A stretch of DNA of 64,000 bases from Alviniconcha marisindica (Eukaryota; Mollusca; Gastropoda; Provannidae). Where the stretch lies: positions 1 through 64,000 of the forward strand of contig JABMCL010003121.1 of assembly GCA_018857735.1 (NCBI GenBank). Direction: 5' to 3'. Shown one piece after another: positions 20,561 through 31,767 of this stretch. Positions within the stretch are counted from its first letter, which is position 1. The number at the start of each line of letters is the position of its first letter. Made by a program: the position numbers and the translations under genes. The notes under the pieces were generated by a model. It did not search any database. It was not told the origin of the DNA and saw only the letters and a program-made list of their open reading frames with translations.

Positions 20561-22588
20561 ACTAGCACTGAAGAGATGTGTAAGAGAAACTCCGGGCCAC
20601 CCCTACCACTATGGTGCGTAAGGAAAACTTCAGTCTCACTAAAACTAGATTGCGGGGAACAGCAGGGTAGGAGGGCTCCTGATACTTTATTTGTTGACGT
20701 ATCACCCAGCCTTATCACTAACCACTGAGCTACCATGGATTCAGCTTGGATTTTCTAGCAGCGGGGCCTACAGAGAGAAAGAAGGAAAAAGGCCTGGAGA
20801 TATCACGGCATGCGTGTCAGTTGTTATATTTGCAGTGCATACGTTTTTATTGAAGCCCGAAATGTACAGATTTATAGGCTTTTATTATCATTATTACCAG
20901 ACGGTTCAACCACACGCTGCTTAACTGGAAGTACCTGACTGAGTCAGTCACTGAGGCATTTCCAGTCAGTTAAGCCGCAGTGGCGTTGTTTCTCTTTCTG
21001 TGCTAGAAAGGTATTGCGCTCCTGTAAACTCTCCTCCCCCCCTCCCCCGTTTGTGTAAAGCGCATAGAGCAGTGTCGTTCTAGCCACTGGAAGTGGCGGG
21101 TCTACTAAAGGTTATTGTCACAAGTTTCCCCGTCTCTTGTCCTGGACTCAAAATGCGCGGGGAATGTGTCTCGGTAGACCAAGCCGGAAGTAGCATCAAA
21201 AAGCGCGTAAAAGCGCAATTGATTACAAGTATTAGAAAGAAAGAAAGAAACAAAACAAAAAACGATAATGTTGTACTTAAGTGCCTCTCTCGGTTGGGTT
21301 TCAGCTTTTTTGTTCGAGTGATCCCTTAAAATTAATGTTTTGGTGTAAACGTGGTATGTCATTTCCGGTTTACGTGAGAAGAGAAAGTAGCAATCCGAGA
21401 AAAATGAGGTGTTTCAGTTTCATGAAAACGATTGATATGCACAAGTAGTCACCTCTACACCGTCGTAATAAGAGTGTGTACATTGCTGAAGTTCGTAAGG
21501 CTTTGCATATCAGGATGTTTGAGCAACGTCTTGCTTGATTTTGTGGAAAACCTGGGCTGATGTTGCGAAAGCTTCCTTGATCGCCCATCTTTGATTTGAC
21601 AGCAGGTTGGGGTTTCGATATAGTAGATTTGATTGAAAAGCAGTCTGAAACAGGTGGTTTTGCTACACTGACTGAGAGTTTTAGCTACATTATTACTCTG
21701 AGTAAATTATGCACTTGTCTCACATCTGGCAGACAGCCATGTACTGAGCGTGTGTCGGCTGAAAAAGAAAAAAGAAACTTGTACTGAACGCTAACCCAGT
21801 TGACTCGAAAGAAAACATGTAAACATTTTCACAACTGTTACACTTAAAGTTGGTTCAGAAAATTCTGTGTGCAATTTTATGCAGGGATGGCAACGAAAAT
21901 CAGGTGATGTCACTTGTCACTGTGTCAGAATTGTCACTGTCAGTGCATTTTTAATTTGACATGTTCTATATATTTATATGATATAATAATAGTGACAGCA
22001 ACAAATGGGCAGCAGCAGAACCTATTCTCTAGGCTCATCCGGTAATGTATTTTGAACAAGAAGCACTGACTGTGCTTCCGTTCAGGTTTCATGCTATAAT
22101 TTTGTAAATGGTTTTGGTCCTCCTTGCCGCTGGGAACCGCTACATGTCTACGCTCCATCCTGTATGCTTTGCTCCTCGTTTTCTGTGGGTCACCCATATC
22201 TAGTATCCAGTTGTACATTGACAAATGCATTCCATATGGTGATACTGTGAGGAATGCATATAAAATATAGAGGGTGGTTTGAAGATATTTCTCGTTGGCA
22301 TGTACTGATTGGCTAATCTTAGCAATCACCAGTGTCACTAAGTCACTGTCACTTGTTTTCCGCTTTTCGTCAACTGCTTAATTGGATATCATCATAATCA
22401 TTACACTAGAAGAGCATGCTTGAGTCAGTTTATTTATTTATAGTGCTTTTTAATCATAACTAATATAAGAAAATAAATGTAACCGTCATTATACATACAG
22501 TTACAGGAGAGTCAGCCCTATTTGGATTTTGAATGTTTATTAATAACCATTACACTGTTTACAAGGCAGGATCATTTTAATCAAATGA

Positions 22589-22640
22589 GCTGACTCAATG
22601 ATGCTAGATATTTTTTTTTATCTAGCATCATTGAGTCAGC
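22589..22640. promoter_or_regulatory. Perfect 22 bp hairpin with paired AP-1-type sites
   Basis: gctgactcaatgatgctaga followed by ta (22,589-22,610) is exactly inverted at 22,619-22,640, with an eight-T loop. Each arm carries TGACTCA/TGAGTCA, the AP-1 (TRE) core. Location 620 bp upstream of the TRANK1-like ATG makes a regulatory role possible. It could also be the end of an inverted-repeat element. Confidence 0.6.
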
Positions 22641-22689
22641 CCTGTTTATAGTATTTATCATACAAATATAGTTATTAGTTAATCATTTA

Positions 22690-22957
22690 CCCCTTTCCCA
22701 GCCAAAGAATTTTGGTTGCTGACAAGTTCTTTCCAGTGCGAGTGTCACAAAGACTAGACTGTAGAGAGAAGGTAAGCTAACCACTAACCAAATACATCCA
22801 TTCTCTTCAATTTGGTGCCACCTCAGCATGCATAAAAAATGTGAATTTCAGCAGGATGTCTTATTTAGTTATTATAGATGATGTTATACTGGCAGATTAT
22901 GAGACTGAAAACACTTTGCGAAAAATGTCATATGATGTCATCAGGCCAGGGAAAGAG
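22690..22957. mobile_element. Possible MITE with short imperfect TIRs
   Basis: cccctttcccagcc at 22,690-22,703 is inverted at 22,944-22,957 (ggccagggaaagag) with two or three mismatches. TTAA occurs just outside both ends but at unequal distances. Non-coding and about 270 bp long. Confidence 0.35.
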
Positions 22958-23263
22958 TTAATGATAGATCATTAGATGTACCTGACTTATATTGTTATAA
23001 ATAATGTAAGTAATTATTATATATTATTTATTAGGGAGTTTTCCTAGTTCTGATAGCTGCTCATGAATGCTACTGCTGTTGCTATTGTTACACTTTCCTT
23101 TGTTGGTTTTACTGCCACAAGTACTATGGCATAATGGCACTAATAATAATATTGAAATAGCTGTGTATCATCAACTGTCTGTTATTTTTCAGGTTGTGTG
23201 AATTCCTCATTTATGCAGCCCTGATTTGACCGCACCAGTGCGGCTCATCTCCTCACATCCACA

Positions 23264-23408
23264 ATGGCTGACAGCGCTCATGTTCTGCATCTTGGTGACA
23301 GGGAGTTATCCTCCTTTAACTGGGATCTGTGTGGGCCTAGAGTCAGACAGGTGATGGCCTCCCTTAGTGGAAGGACGGCTTTCACCGTTAAACCCATCTA
23401 TGACTACG
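23264..23408 (+). CDS. TRANK1: TRANK1-like exon 1 (start codon)
   Basis: ATG at 23,264 in good context (A at -3, G at +4: cacaATGg). An acceptor ttatttttcag ends near 23,192, so about 70 bp of 5' UTR shares the exon and a non-coding exon probably lies upstream. It encodes MADSAHVLHLGDRELSSFNW, then a short segment ending KPIYDY. Donor g/gtatgt, leaving one base (G) that completes Asp with exon 2. Confidence 0.75.
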
Positions 23409-23830
23409 GTATGTACAGCTCTCTTCTTCAGAGTCTGCCTGTTTCCAGCTTCCAGATTGGTGCTCAGAGTCAAATCTGAACTGAGGTTGGGGTTCTGGTG
23501 TTTAAATTCATTATTCAGCAAGATTACTTGTTTTTTTGGTACTAATGGTTATGGTAGTAATACTAATAGTTACTACAAATACTAGTACAGGGTTCCCGTT
23601 AACTGGTAATGTCCAGTAAGAATAAGATACTGGCTGTTATTTTGTATGACCAGTTCTCAAAATAACCTGCCCCCCCCCCCACCCCCCCCCCCCCCCCCCC
23701 CCCAAAAGCACACACAGAGAATGTTTGTGGTGTGTTTTGTGTGTGTGTGTTGTGCTGTGTTGTGGTGTGTGTTGTGTGTGTGTGTGTGTGTGTGTTGTGT
23801 GTGTGCCTGCATGCGTGTGTGTGTGCCTGC

Positions 23831-23861
<31 letters not shown>

Positions 23862-24204
23862 CTAGATGGGGAACTGAGCTGGGCGTTTGCTAGCACAGCT
23901 CCAGTAGTAGTAACTAGTATAGACGGCCAACCGTACATGTACAAACTGTTACAATGGATGAGTATGACTGGTTATGATGACTGTCTGACTGGTTTCCATG
24001 AACCGGTTATGATGACTGTCTGACTGGTTTCCATGAACCACTTTCATTGCTAGAATGGATGTCACACCAGTTTGAAAAATGTCTAGTGCGATTACTGTAT
24101 TGCTGATACTAGTACTAGTAGTATTAGCAATAGTAAGTAACAGTCCAGTATGTAGCATAGAGTAGCAATAGTAACAGTCCAGTATGTAGCACAGAGTGCC
24201 AAAG

Positions 24205-24725
24205 GCCAACCTGCATTGAGCCAGCTGTTGACACAGTGCTGGGCCGTTACGGCATCAGCCTCCACAGCGTCTCCTGGTGGTCTTGTGCACTGAGCCAGCT
24301 GTTGACACAGTGCTGGGCCGTTACGGCATCAGCCTCCACAGCGTCTCCTGGTGGTCCTGTGTGCTGAGCCAGCTGTTGACACAGTGCTGGGCCGTTACAG
24401 CATTAGCCTCCACAGCGAGAGTGTCTCCTGGTGGTCGTGTGCACTGAGCCAGCTGTTCACGCGGTGCTGTGCCGTTACGGCATTAGCCTCCACAGCAAGA
24501 GTGTCTCCTGGTGGTCCTGTGTGCTGTACTCTGTTCTGGAGGCCCCTCACCTCAAATTCAGCTTCAGCCCCCTGAAACAAATCATACAAAATTATGGATT
24601 TTATTTTTCTGGGGCAAACTGTTTAAAAAAAGAAGTGTCTGAAGCTGAATTTGAAGCAAAGGGGCTCCAGCAGGCAATACAGAGTACAGTACAGAGGAGA
24701 ACAGGAGAGGCCGTAACGGCAAAGC
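24205..24725. repeat. 73-80 bp array ending in a ~90 bp inverted repeat
   Basis: Four copies of tgagccagctgttgacacag / tgctgggccgttacggcatc / cagcctccacagc. The last copy and its flank (24,471-24,567) are inverted at 24,639-24,720. For example, gccgttacggc is matched by gccgtaacggc, and caaattcagcttcag by ctgaagctgaatttg. The loop is about 70 bp. Confidence 0.8.
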
Positions 24726-24759
24726 ATTGTGTGTAATATCATAGCTGGCTCAGCAGGGG

Positions 24760-25265
24760 CTGGTTATTGGCACTTTGTGCTGTTGCTCATGTTACTGTTA
24801 GTATTACTGTATTAATTAGCATGGCACAGTGTGAATAGTAAGCGCTGCCATGCAGAGTGTTTATCTGCACTTCGTTCTATTCATGTTACTGTTAGCATTA
24901 CTGTGTTAATTAGCATGGCACAGTGTGAATTGTTAGCTCTGCCATGCAGAGTGTTTATCTGCACTTTGTGCTGTTGTTTATGTTACTGTTACTATTACTG
25001 TATTAATTAGCATGGCACAGTGTGAATAGTTAGATCTGCCATGCAGAGTGTTTATTTGCACTTTGTGCTGTTGTTCATGTTACTGTAACTGTTAGTATTA
25101 CTGTATTAATTAGCATGGCACAGTGTGAATAGTTAGCTTTGCCATGCAGAGTGTTTATCTGCACTTTGTGCTGGTGTTCATATATTACTGTTAGTTACTG
25201 TATTAATTAGTATGGCACAGTGTAAATAGTTAGCTCTGCCATGGAGAGTGTTTATCTGCACTTTG
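24760..25265. repeat. ~95-105 bp minisatellite, five copies
   Basis: Unit: catgttactgttagtattac / tgtattaattagcatggcac / agtgtgaatagttagctctg / ccatgcagagtgtttatctg / cactttgtgctgttg. Confidence 0.9.
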
Positions 25266-25868
25266 CACTCTATCCCAAATCATTTATGATTATATAATAT
25301 TTTTCAGTTTTGCTGAAATGAAGTTCTTGATTGGTTGCATAGAATTAGAAGGATAACTTCCAAAAGAAAGAAATAAACCCAGAAACCTTGTTTCTATAAT
25401 AACTTCAGAAAGAAAGAAATAAACCCTGAAACCTTGTTTCTATAATTGATGGAACTGTGACCTGGACTACATGCTGAAAGATCACACACTCACATTAAAG
25501 ATCCTGTTGTCCATGTCAGAGTTCCATAGATTATAGTAACACCAAAGCAGAGTATCCTAAGCTTGCCATAGAAATTGATCGTTCACATCCATGCTCACAT
25601 TCTTCCAGATTTTGTGCGTGCAGATTATTTACATTTGTTTGAAGGAACGACGTGATTTGTACATGTTGCTATGTGTGGTAGGGAGCTGATTATGTTTCGT
25701 ACCTCCATGTTTTGCGTGCTTGTAAACCAAAGACAGCAAAACATCAGAGTGTCACAGTTTTCCAGTGTCCCAAATGGACCTGTTGTTTTGACTGTTTTCA
25801 GTTTCATCACTCATTCACTGTACAGCACGTACTGCTCACAGTGCATTGGCTTCTCCTGCGTTTTTCAG

Positions 25869-26125
25869 ATCCAGCTGCCCTCGTCATGGTTCACCATGCT
25901 GCCATTGCTGATGCTCAAGAGCAGAGCCATAAAAGCCAGCTGGACATGGCAGCTCACTCCCTCTGTGTGGCGCTTGGCACAGCCAAACGCGGCCGTCTGT
26001 TGGAGCTGGGGCCTTTGCTGGAGCTGAGCAGTGACTATGCCGAAAGTTTGCTGAAAATGCAGAGGTGGCTGGATGCTTTCAATGCTGCAGCGGAGGCTGT
26101 TGAGATGAAGCCGGATTATGTGAAG
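25869..26125 (+). CDS. TRANK1: TRANK1-like exon 2 (TPR-like)
   Basis: Acceptor gcgtttttcag, donor gtgaag/gtggac; 257 nt plus the carried G gives whole codons, and it ends in phase 0. The protein runs from DPAALVMVHHAAIADAQEQS to NAAAEAVEMKPDYVK. The last part, with AESLLKMQRWLDAFNAAAEA, is a TPR-like helix pair continued in exon 3. Confidence 0.9.
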
Positions 26126-26279
26126 GTGGACAAGAGTTCTGCTTTTTTTTTCTTGTTCTGATTATGTTGGTAAATAGCTTGCAAAATGCTGACACTAGTG
26201 ACAGACAACTGTGCACGCATACACATTACCAGGGTCACTTTAATTATTTTAAACGCTGGTGTGCAAACTACTAACACTC

Positions 26280-26571
26280 CCAGGCATATTGGCAGGGTTA
26301 CATGCTGCATATAATACATATTGGCAGGGTTAGGTGTTGTATGTACATATTGACTGGGTTTTCATGCTGTGTGTACAGATTGACAGGGTTACATGCTGTT
26401 TGTAGCCTACATATCTGCAGGGTTACATATGGTTATATGTTGTGTGTACATTTTGGCAATGGTTACATGCAGTGTGCACTGGGTTACATGTTTTGCATAC
26501 ATTACACACAACAGTGGCATACTTTGTGTCCGTTTTGGCACGATTATGCACGTTTGTTTACCTGTTGGCAG
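26280..26571. repeat. Acceptor-junction array, intron 2
   Basis: About seven degenerate copies of ttggcagggttacatgctgt / gtgtacat precede exon 3, whose own boundary reads ttggcag/gggtacatgctga. The unit therefore includes the AG and the first bases of the exon. The copies have the same AG dinucleotide and mostly lack an open continuation. Confidence 0.75.
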
Positions 26572-26737
26572 GGGTACATGCTGATGTGCAAGGCATTGGC
26601 TGGTAAAGGCAACGACGTCCTGGCAGCCGCGTGTCTGTTCAAGGGTATGGTCCACTGCAACATGACCAACGATGACACTGTTAACTTCATTGTGCAGGCC
26701 AGTCAACTGCTGGGCAAACTCAAGCATGACTGTCCAG
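26572..26737 (+). CDS. TRANK1: TRANK1-like exon 3 (TPR-like)
   Basis: Phase 0 start after ttggcag, donor tccag/gtatgt. Encodes GYMLMCKALAGKGNDVLAAA, then a segment with FKGMVHCN and FIVQASQLLGKLKHD. Completes a TPR with exon 2 (Y/A-x-x-x-G-K pattern). Leaves one base. Confidence 0.9.
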
Positions 26738-27415
26738 GTATGTGTCTGCTGTCAGTAGCTGGGAGCCTGGTGGTTGATGTAGGATCTTGACGCTGGTAGT
26801 CGGTGGTTACAGCAACACACCAGTGCCAGCAACACCAAAACAAACAATGCTAGCAACACCAGATATAACAGTGCCAGCAACATGGCAGCGCCAGCAACAC
26901 CAGAACTGACAATGCCAGCAACACCAGATCTGACAAAGCCAGCAACACCAAATCTGAGAATGCCAACAGCACCACATGTGACAATACCAGCAATGCCAGG
27001 TCTAACAGTCCCACAACATTAGCTCTAAGAATCCAACAACCTTAGATCTAACAATCCCACAACATTAGCTCTAAGACTCCAACAACCTTAGATCTAACAA
27101 TCCCACAACATTAGCTCTAAGAATCTGACAACATTAGATCTAACAATCTCACAACTTTAGCTCTAAAAATCCAACAACATTAGATCTAACAATCCCACAA
27201 ATTTAGCTCTAAGAATCCAACATTAGCTCTAACAATGCCAGCAACACCAGATCTAAAAAGATACTATGTGAGAGGTGTGGAACTACACCAGTTAAAACAC
27301 CAACACCTACACCACCATGACTGATGATGAGCATTGTGTGTGTGTGTGTGTGTGTGCGTGCGTGTGTGTGCATGCGTGTGCATGCGTGTGGTATGTGTGT
27401 GTGTGTGTGTAACAG
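26738..27415 (+). other. Intron 3 with a ~20-24 bp array and (GT)n
   Basis: From 26,810 to 27,260 a unit such as gccagcaacaccagatctga / caat, changing to cccacaacattagctctaag, repeats about twenty times. A (GT)n tract at 27,334-27,410 forms the polypyrimidine-poor acceptor region of exon 4. Confidence 0.8.
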
Positions 27416-27639
27416 GGTATCTTCCCATCGAGCATCTCGTCAAACTCCAGCGGTTCAAACCGTCCCTGCCACAGACGGCCGCCATCTGGACTCGCATCCT
27501 GGCACGACTGATGGAGCAGAAGCAGTTCATGGCCGTGGCTTTCCTGACCGTGGGCTTTGGTGAAGTCCAGCCCCCCATTTCCTGCCTGGACCACGCCTGT
27601 CCCTTCCAAGTCGACTGTACCTCAGGACATGTGGAGGAG
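27416..27639 (+). CDS. TRANK1: TRANK1-like exon 4
   Basis: Acceptor gtgtaacag, donor gaggag/gtgtgc; 224 nt plus the carried G is 75 codons. Encodes GYLPIEHLVKLQRFKPSLPQ, ILARLMEQKQFMAVAFLTVG and CPFQVDCTSGHVEE. Helical; probably ankyrin-flanking or a degenerate repeat. No catalytic motif. Confidence 0.88.
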
Positions 27640-27854
27640 GTGTGCTTCTTTGTTGATGAGTAGGGGTGGGGGGTATCAGAGATACTTATCATATAATCAG
27701 TATGTGTGCTTCGTGAATTGCTTCCTGCAACACGCAGGCACTTTCTTTTTCTTCAGAAATCACATTATTGACTGTGAACTAGTACATTGTTGGGCCACCC
27801 CTGAACCTGTATGTTGACTTTGTCCTGGTCTGCCCTATGCAGCTGACTTGGTGT

Positions 27855-28178
27855 TAAGTACTGCCTACAGCTTTAGGAGATGAACTATAGGAGACAGACT
27901 CTGTTACTGCCTACAGCTGTAGGAAACAGACTCTGTTACTGCCTACAGCTGTAGGAGACAGACTCTGTTACTGCCTACAGCTGTAGGAGACAGACTGTTA
28001 CTGCCTACAGCTGTAGGAGACAGACTGTTACTGCCTACAGTTATAGGAGACACAGACTTGTTACTGCCTACAGCTGTAGGAGACACAGACTATATTACTG
28101 CCTACATATATAGGAGACACTGACTGCGTTGCTGCCAACAGCTGCAGGAGACATGGACTCTGTTATTATTGCCAACAG
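27855..28178. repeat. Acceptor-junction array, intron 4
   Basis: About nine copies of ttactgcctacagctgtagg / agacagactctg. The true exon 5 boundary reads attgccaacag/atgtatgagacgctgac. The match over acag-tgta-gagac-ctg shows that the unit spans the acceptor and the first 15-20 bases of the exon. Confidence 0.8.
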
Positions 28179-28320
28179 ATGTATGAGACGCTGACAAGCA
28201 GGCAGGTGAAGAAGTGGGGCGACCTTCTGGCGGTGTACCTGGTTGGTCACAAGGCTGCAATGGGGAAGCGAACCAAGGACCCTCTGGGTGTCCACCTGGT
28301 CAAGCTCTCGCTCAAGCACC
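28179..28320 (+). CDS. TRANK1: TRANK1-like exon 5
   Basis: Acceptor gccaacag, donor acc/gtaagt (strong). Phase 0 start, one base left. Encodes MYETLTSRQVKKWGDLLAVY followed by LVGHKAAMGKRTK and GVHLVKLSLKH. Helical, leading into the ankyrin block of exon 6. Confidence 0.9.
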
Positions 28321-28886
28321 GTAAGTGGAGTGACTGCGTTCTCAGCGTTCCTCTTTCAGCCCTGCTTTGTCACCTCTGATGCCTGTGTTTGTCAGAGAGT
28401 CTGCGGTGACAGGATGGATGGTTGTACAGTGACTGGCCATACTGGTGACGAGTTTGTGTGCGTTCATTTCTTGTTAACTTGCCGTAATTATATGACCATG
28501 TGTGCCACATTAACACATGCATGCATGTGCACACGCGCACATGCACACACACACATACACATGCACACGCTCTCACACACACGCTCTTACACACTCTCAG
28601 ACACACACTCTCAAGACACATACATATGTACGCATGTGCACATACAGAAACTTGGGTCAATGGATGTGTAGATCCACACACACACACACACACACACACA
28701 CCCAAAGCATATTCATGCACGCACACCCACCAACCCAAAGCATATCCATGCACACACACACACTCCCAAAGCATATGCATGCATGCACACACGCACACAC
28801 CCACCCGAAGCATATGCATGCCTGTACACACATATACATGCTTATACTCATGCAGATGCTGAGACAGCTCTAGGATATGGTGTAGA

Positions 28887-28926
<40 letters not shown>

Positions 28927-29208
28927 ACCACACACACATGCTTGTACACACGCATGCCCGCACTTGTGTGCACGCACAAGCGCATCTCTACAGGCTATGG
29001 TGTAGATCCATACACATGCACAGCCAAAACACATGCATTCACCTGTGCGTACACTTGTGTGCAGGCACAAACGCAACTCTGCAAGACATGGTGTATTAGA
29101 GGTCCTGTGTAAACCTAACAATGAAGGCAGCATTTCAGGTGTATAATTTATTTTGTGTGTGTGCACTCATGTATGTTTGTGTGTGTGCATGTGTGTGTAT
29201 GTGTGCAG
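28321..29208 (+). other. Intron 5: microsatellites and poly(C)
   Basis: (CA)n-rich sequence at 28,515-28,850 with an internal repeat of cccaaagcatatgcatgca. A run of 39 C lies at 28,888-28,926. A ~105 bp direct duplication (atggtgtagatcc ... cttgtgtgca) occupies 28,870-29,100. The acceptor of exon 6 lies in a GT-rich tract. Confidence 0.85.
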
Positions 29209-29484
29209 AAACTAAGGTGTTGCTGGAACACACTCTGAAAACACAGGCCTGTGACATCATCAACCCCGATGACGTGGACACCAAGGGGGACACCGCTCTG
29301 CATGTGGTGGTCAAGTCGCCTCCCTTTACTCAGTTGCACAGCGACATCACCGTCTTGTTGATTGAAAGTGGGGCACTGCCAAACATCCGTGACAGAGCTG
29401 GAAAGATGCCGCATGAACATGTTCCTAACAACTTCTCAAATGCCATCATCTATGAAAAGTTGACTGCTGCCTTGCAACGACCAG
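29209..29484 (+). CDS. TRANK1: TRANK1-like exon 6 (ankyrin repeats)
   Basis: Acceptor gtgtgcag, donor accag/gttggt. Contains the ankyrin signature DTKGDTALHVVVKSPP followed by ITVLLIESGALPNIRDRAGK. These are the GxTxLHxA and LLxxGAxxNxxDxxGxTP consensus elements. One base (G) is carried to exon 7, where it completes Glu. Junction phase is the reason exon 7 is assigned to the same gene. Confidence 0.92.
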
Positions 29485-29589
29485 GTTGGTACTTCCGCCG
29501 TATCGTGATGCCGGTCACAAGTAATTGTTAAGTGTACTCACAGTAGAGGTTTTGGGCTACCAGTCATCTGGGCAATTCAACCAATCAAA

Positions 29590-30950
29590 ACATCACAATA
29601 CTCTGGTTGAAAAACCTGGCCACAGTACTCTAGGTGAAAAACCTGGCCACAGTACTCTAGGTGAAAAACCTGGCCACAGTACTCTAGGTGAAAAACCTGG
29701 CCACAGTGCTCTGGGTGAAAAACCTGGCCACAATACTCTAGGTGAAACACCTGGCCACAGTACTCTAGGTGAAAAACCTGGCCACAGTACTCTAGGTGAA
29801 ACACCTGGCCACAGCACTCTAGGTGGAAAAACTGGCCACAGTACTCTAGGTGAAAAACCTGGCCACAGTACTCTAGGTGAAAAACCTGGCCACAGTACTC
29901 TGGATGAAAAACCTGGCCACAGTACTCTAGGTGAAAAACCTGGCCACAATACTCTATGTGAAAAACCAAGCCACAGTACTCTAGGTGAAACACTTGGCCA
30001 CAGTACTCTAGGTGAAACACCTGGCCACAGTACTCTGGGTGAAAAACCTGGCCACAGTACTCTAGGTGAAAAACCTGGCCACAGTACTCTAGATGAAACA
30101 CCTGGCCACAGTACTCTAGGTGAAAAACCTCGCCACAGTACTCTAGGTGAAAAACCTGGCCACAATACTCTAGGTGAAACACCTTGCCACAGTACTCTAG
30201 GTGACAAACCTGGCCACAATACTCTAGCTGGAAACCCTGTCCCCAGTACTCTGGGTGACAATCCTGGCCACAATACTCTAGGTGAAAAACCTGGCCACAG
30301 TACTCTAGGTGAAACACTTGGCCACAGTACTCTAGGTGAAACACCTGGCCACAGTACTCTGGGTGAAAAACCTGGCCACAGTACTCTAGGTGAAACACCT
30401 GGCCACAGTACTCTAGGTGACAAACCTGGCCACAATACTCTAGGTGAAAAACCTGGCCGCAGTACTCTGGGTGACAAACCTGGCCACAATACTCTAGGTG
30501 AAAAACCTGGCCACAGTACTCTAGGTGAAACACCTGGCCACAGTACTCTGGGTGTAAAACCTGGCCACAGTACTTTAGGTGAAAAACCCGGCCACAGTAC
30601 TCTAGGTGTAAAACCTGGCCACAGTACTCAAGGTGAAAAACCTGGCCACAGTACTCTAGGTGAAACACCTGCCACAGTACTCTAGGTGAAACACCTGGCC
30701 ACAGTACTCTAGGTGAAACACCTGGCCACAGTACTCTAGGTGAAAAACCTGGCCACAGTACTCTGGGTGAAAAACCTGGCCACAGTACTCTAGGTGTAAA
30801 ACCTGGCCACAGTACTCTAGGTGAAACACCTGGCCACAGTACTCTAGGTGAAACGCCTGGCCACAGTACTCTAGGTGAAAAACCTGGCCACAGTACTCTG
30901 GGTGAAAAACCTGGCCACAGTACTCTGGGTGAAAAACCTGGAGCATGGCT
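29590..30950. repeat. 27 bp minisatellite, about 50 copies
   Basis: Unit gtgaaaaacctggccacagt / actctag, with variants gaaacacc, gacaaacc and gtaaaacc. 27 bp is nine codons, so long frames stay open on both strands (386 codons on +, 363 and 298 on -). These are by-products of a stop-free unit, not genes. Each copy has ctctag/gtgaaa, a weak donor look-alike. Confidence 0.97.
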
Positions 30951-31021
30951 GCCATGTTCTCACAAGCTCAGGCATAAGAAGGGAGTAAAAAATCTGAAAC
31001 AGAACGAGGCCAAGAATCAAC

Positions 31022-31767
31022 ACACAGGGGAGTTAATTAGCATTCAAAATATGTAACAAACACAACAACAAAGACCTGCATCACCTACAGTAAGTCTCAC
31101 CTGGTGTGCACGTAAATACAAGGTACATAAACTCCACCAGAGGTACATCCTCAGTAACTCTCACCTGGCGTGCACATAAATACAAGGTACATAAACTCCA
31201 CCAGAGGTACATCCTCAGTAACTCTCACCTGGCGTGCAGTAAATACAAGGTACATAAACTCCACCAGAGGTACATCCTCAGTAACTCTCACCTGGCGTGC
31301 ACGTAAATACAAGGTACATAAACTCCACCAGAGGTACATCCTCAGTAACTTCACCTGGCGTGCACGTAAATACAAGGTACATAAACTCCACCAGAGGTAC
31401 ATCCTCAGTAACTCTCACCTGGCGTGCACGTAAATACAAGGTACATAAACTCCACCAGAGGTACATCCTCAGTAACTCACCTGGCGTGCACGTAAATACA
31501 AGTACATGAACTCCACCAGAGGTACATCCTCAGTAACTCTCACCTGGCGTGCACGTAAATACAAGGTACATAAACTCCACCAGAGGTACATCCTCAGTAA
31601 CTCTCACCTGGCGTGCACGTAAATACAAGGTACATAAACTTCACCAGAGGTACATCCTCAAAGAATGTGTGAACCTTGCATTTACACGCATGCCAGGTGA
31701 GTTACCGTAGGCAACTTCGGTCTTTGTTGCTGTACTGGTGTTTGAGTGCCAATTAACTCCCCTATGT
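31022..31767. mobile_element. TIR element with an internal 63 bp minisatellite core
   Basis: The left arm 31,022-31,110 (aggggagttaattagcattc, aacaacaaagacc, caccta, tcacctggtgtgc) is inverted at 31,689-31,767 (aattaactcccct, ggtctttgttgctg, ttaccgtagg, atgccaggtga). Between them are nine copies of a ~63 bp unit: gtaaatacaaggtacataaa / ctccaccagaggtacatcct / cagtaactctcacctggcgt. Inverted ends around a tandem core are the architecture of 'pearl'/non-autonomous Helitron-like elements of bivalves and echinoderms. The classification is inference. Confidence 0.75.

Larger units (their letters stand above)
20561..23190. other. Upstream region of the TRANK1-like gene
   Basis: Mostly unique sequence that should hold the promoter and any 5' non-coding exon. 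The ATG-containing exon appears to begin after the acceptor ttatttttcag near 23,192. No TATA box or CpG cluster stands out. It holds three inverted-repeat structures (20,916-20,982; 22,589-22,640; 22,690-22,957). No convincing ORFs. Confidence 0.5.
23409..25868 (+). other. Intron 1
   Basis: Contains a poly(C) tract (23,671-23,703), (GT)n (23,738-23,860), a 73-80 bp array that ends in a long inverted repeat (24,205-24,725), and a ~100 bp array (24,760-25,265). A 45 bp direct duplication lies at 25,350-25,445 (agaaagaaataaaccc). The rest is unique. Confidence 0.7.

Noticed and set aside
21093..22338. Small open frames (60-130 codons) in the upstream region of TRANK1
   Set aside because: No codon bias, domains or splice signals; scattered on both strands as expected by chance.
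29525..30685. 386-codon + frame and 363-codon - frame, apparently a repetitive protein
   Set aside because: Both arise from a 27 bp stop-free unit inside intron 6, with open frames on both strands and no splice or start context.
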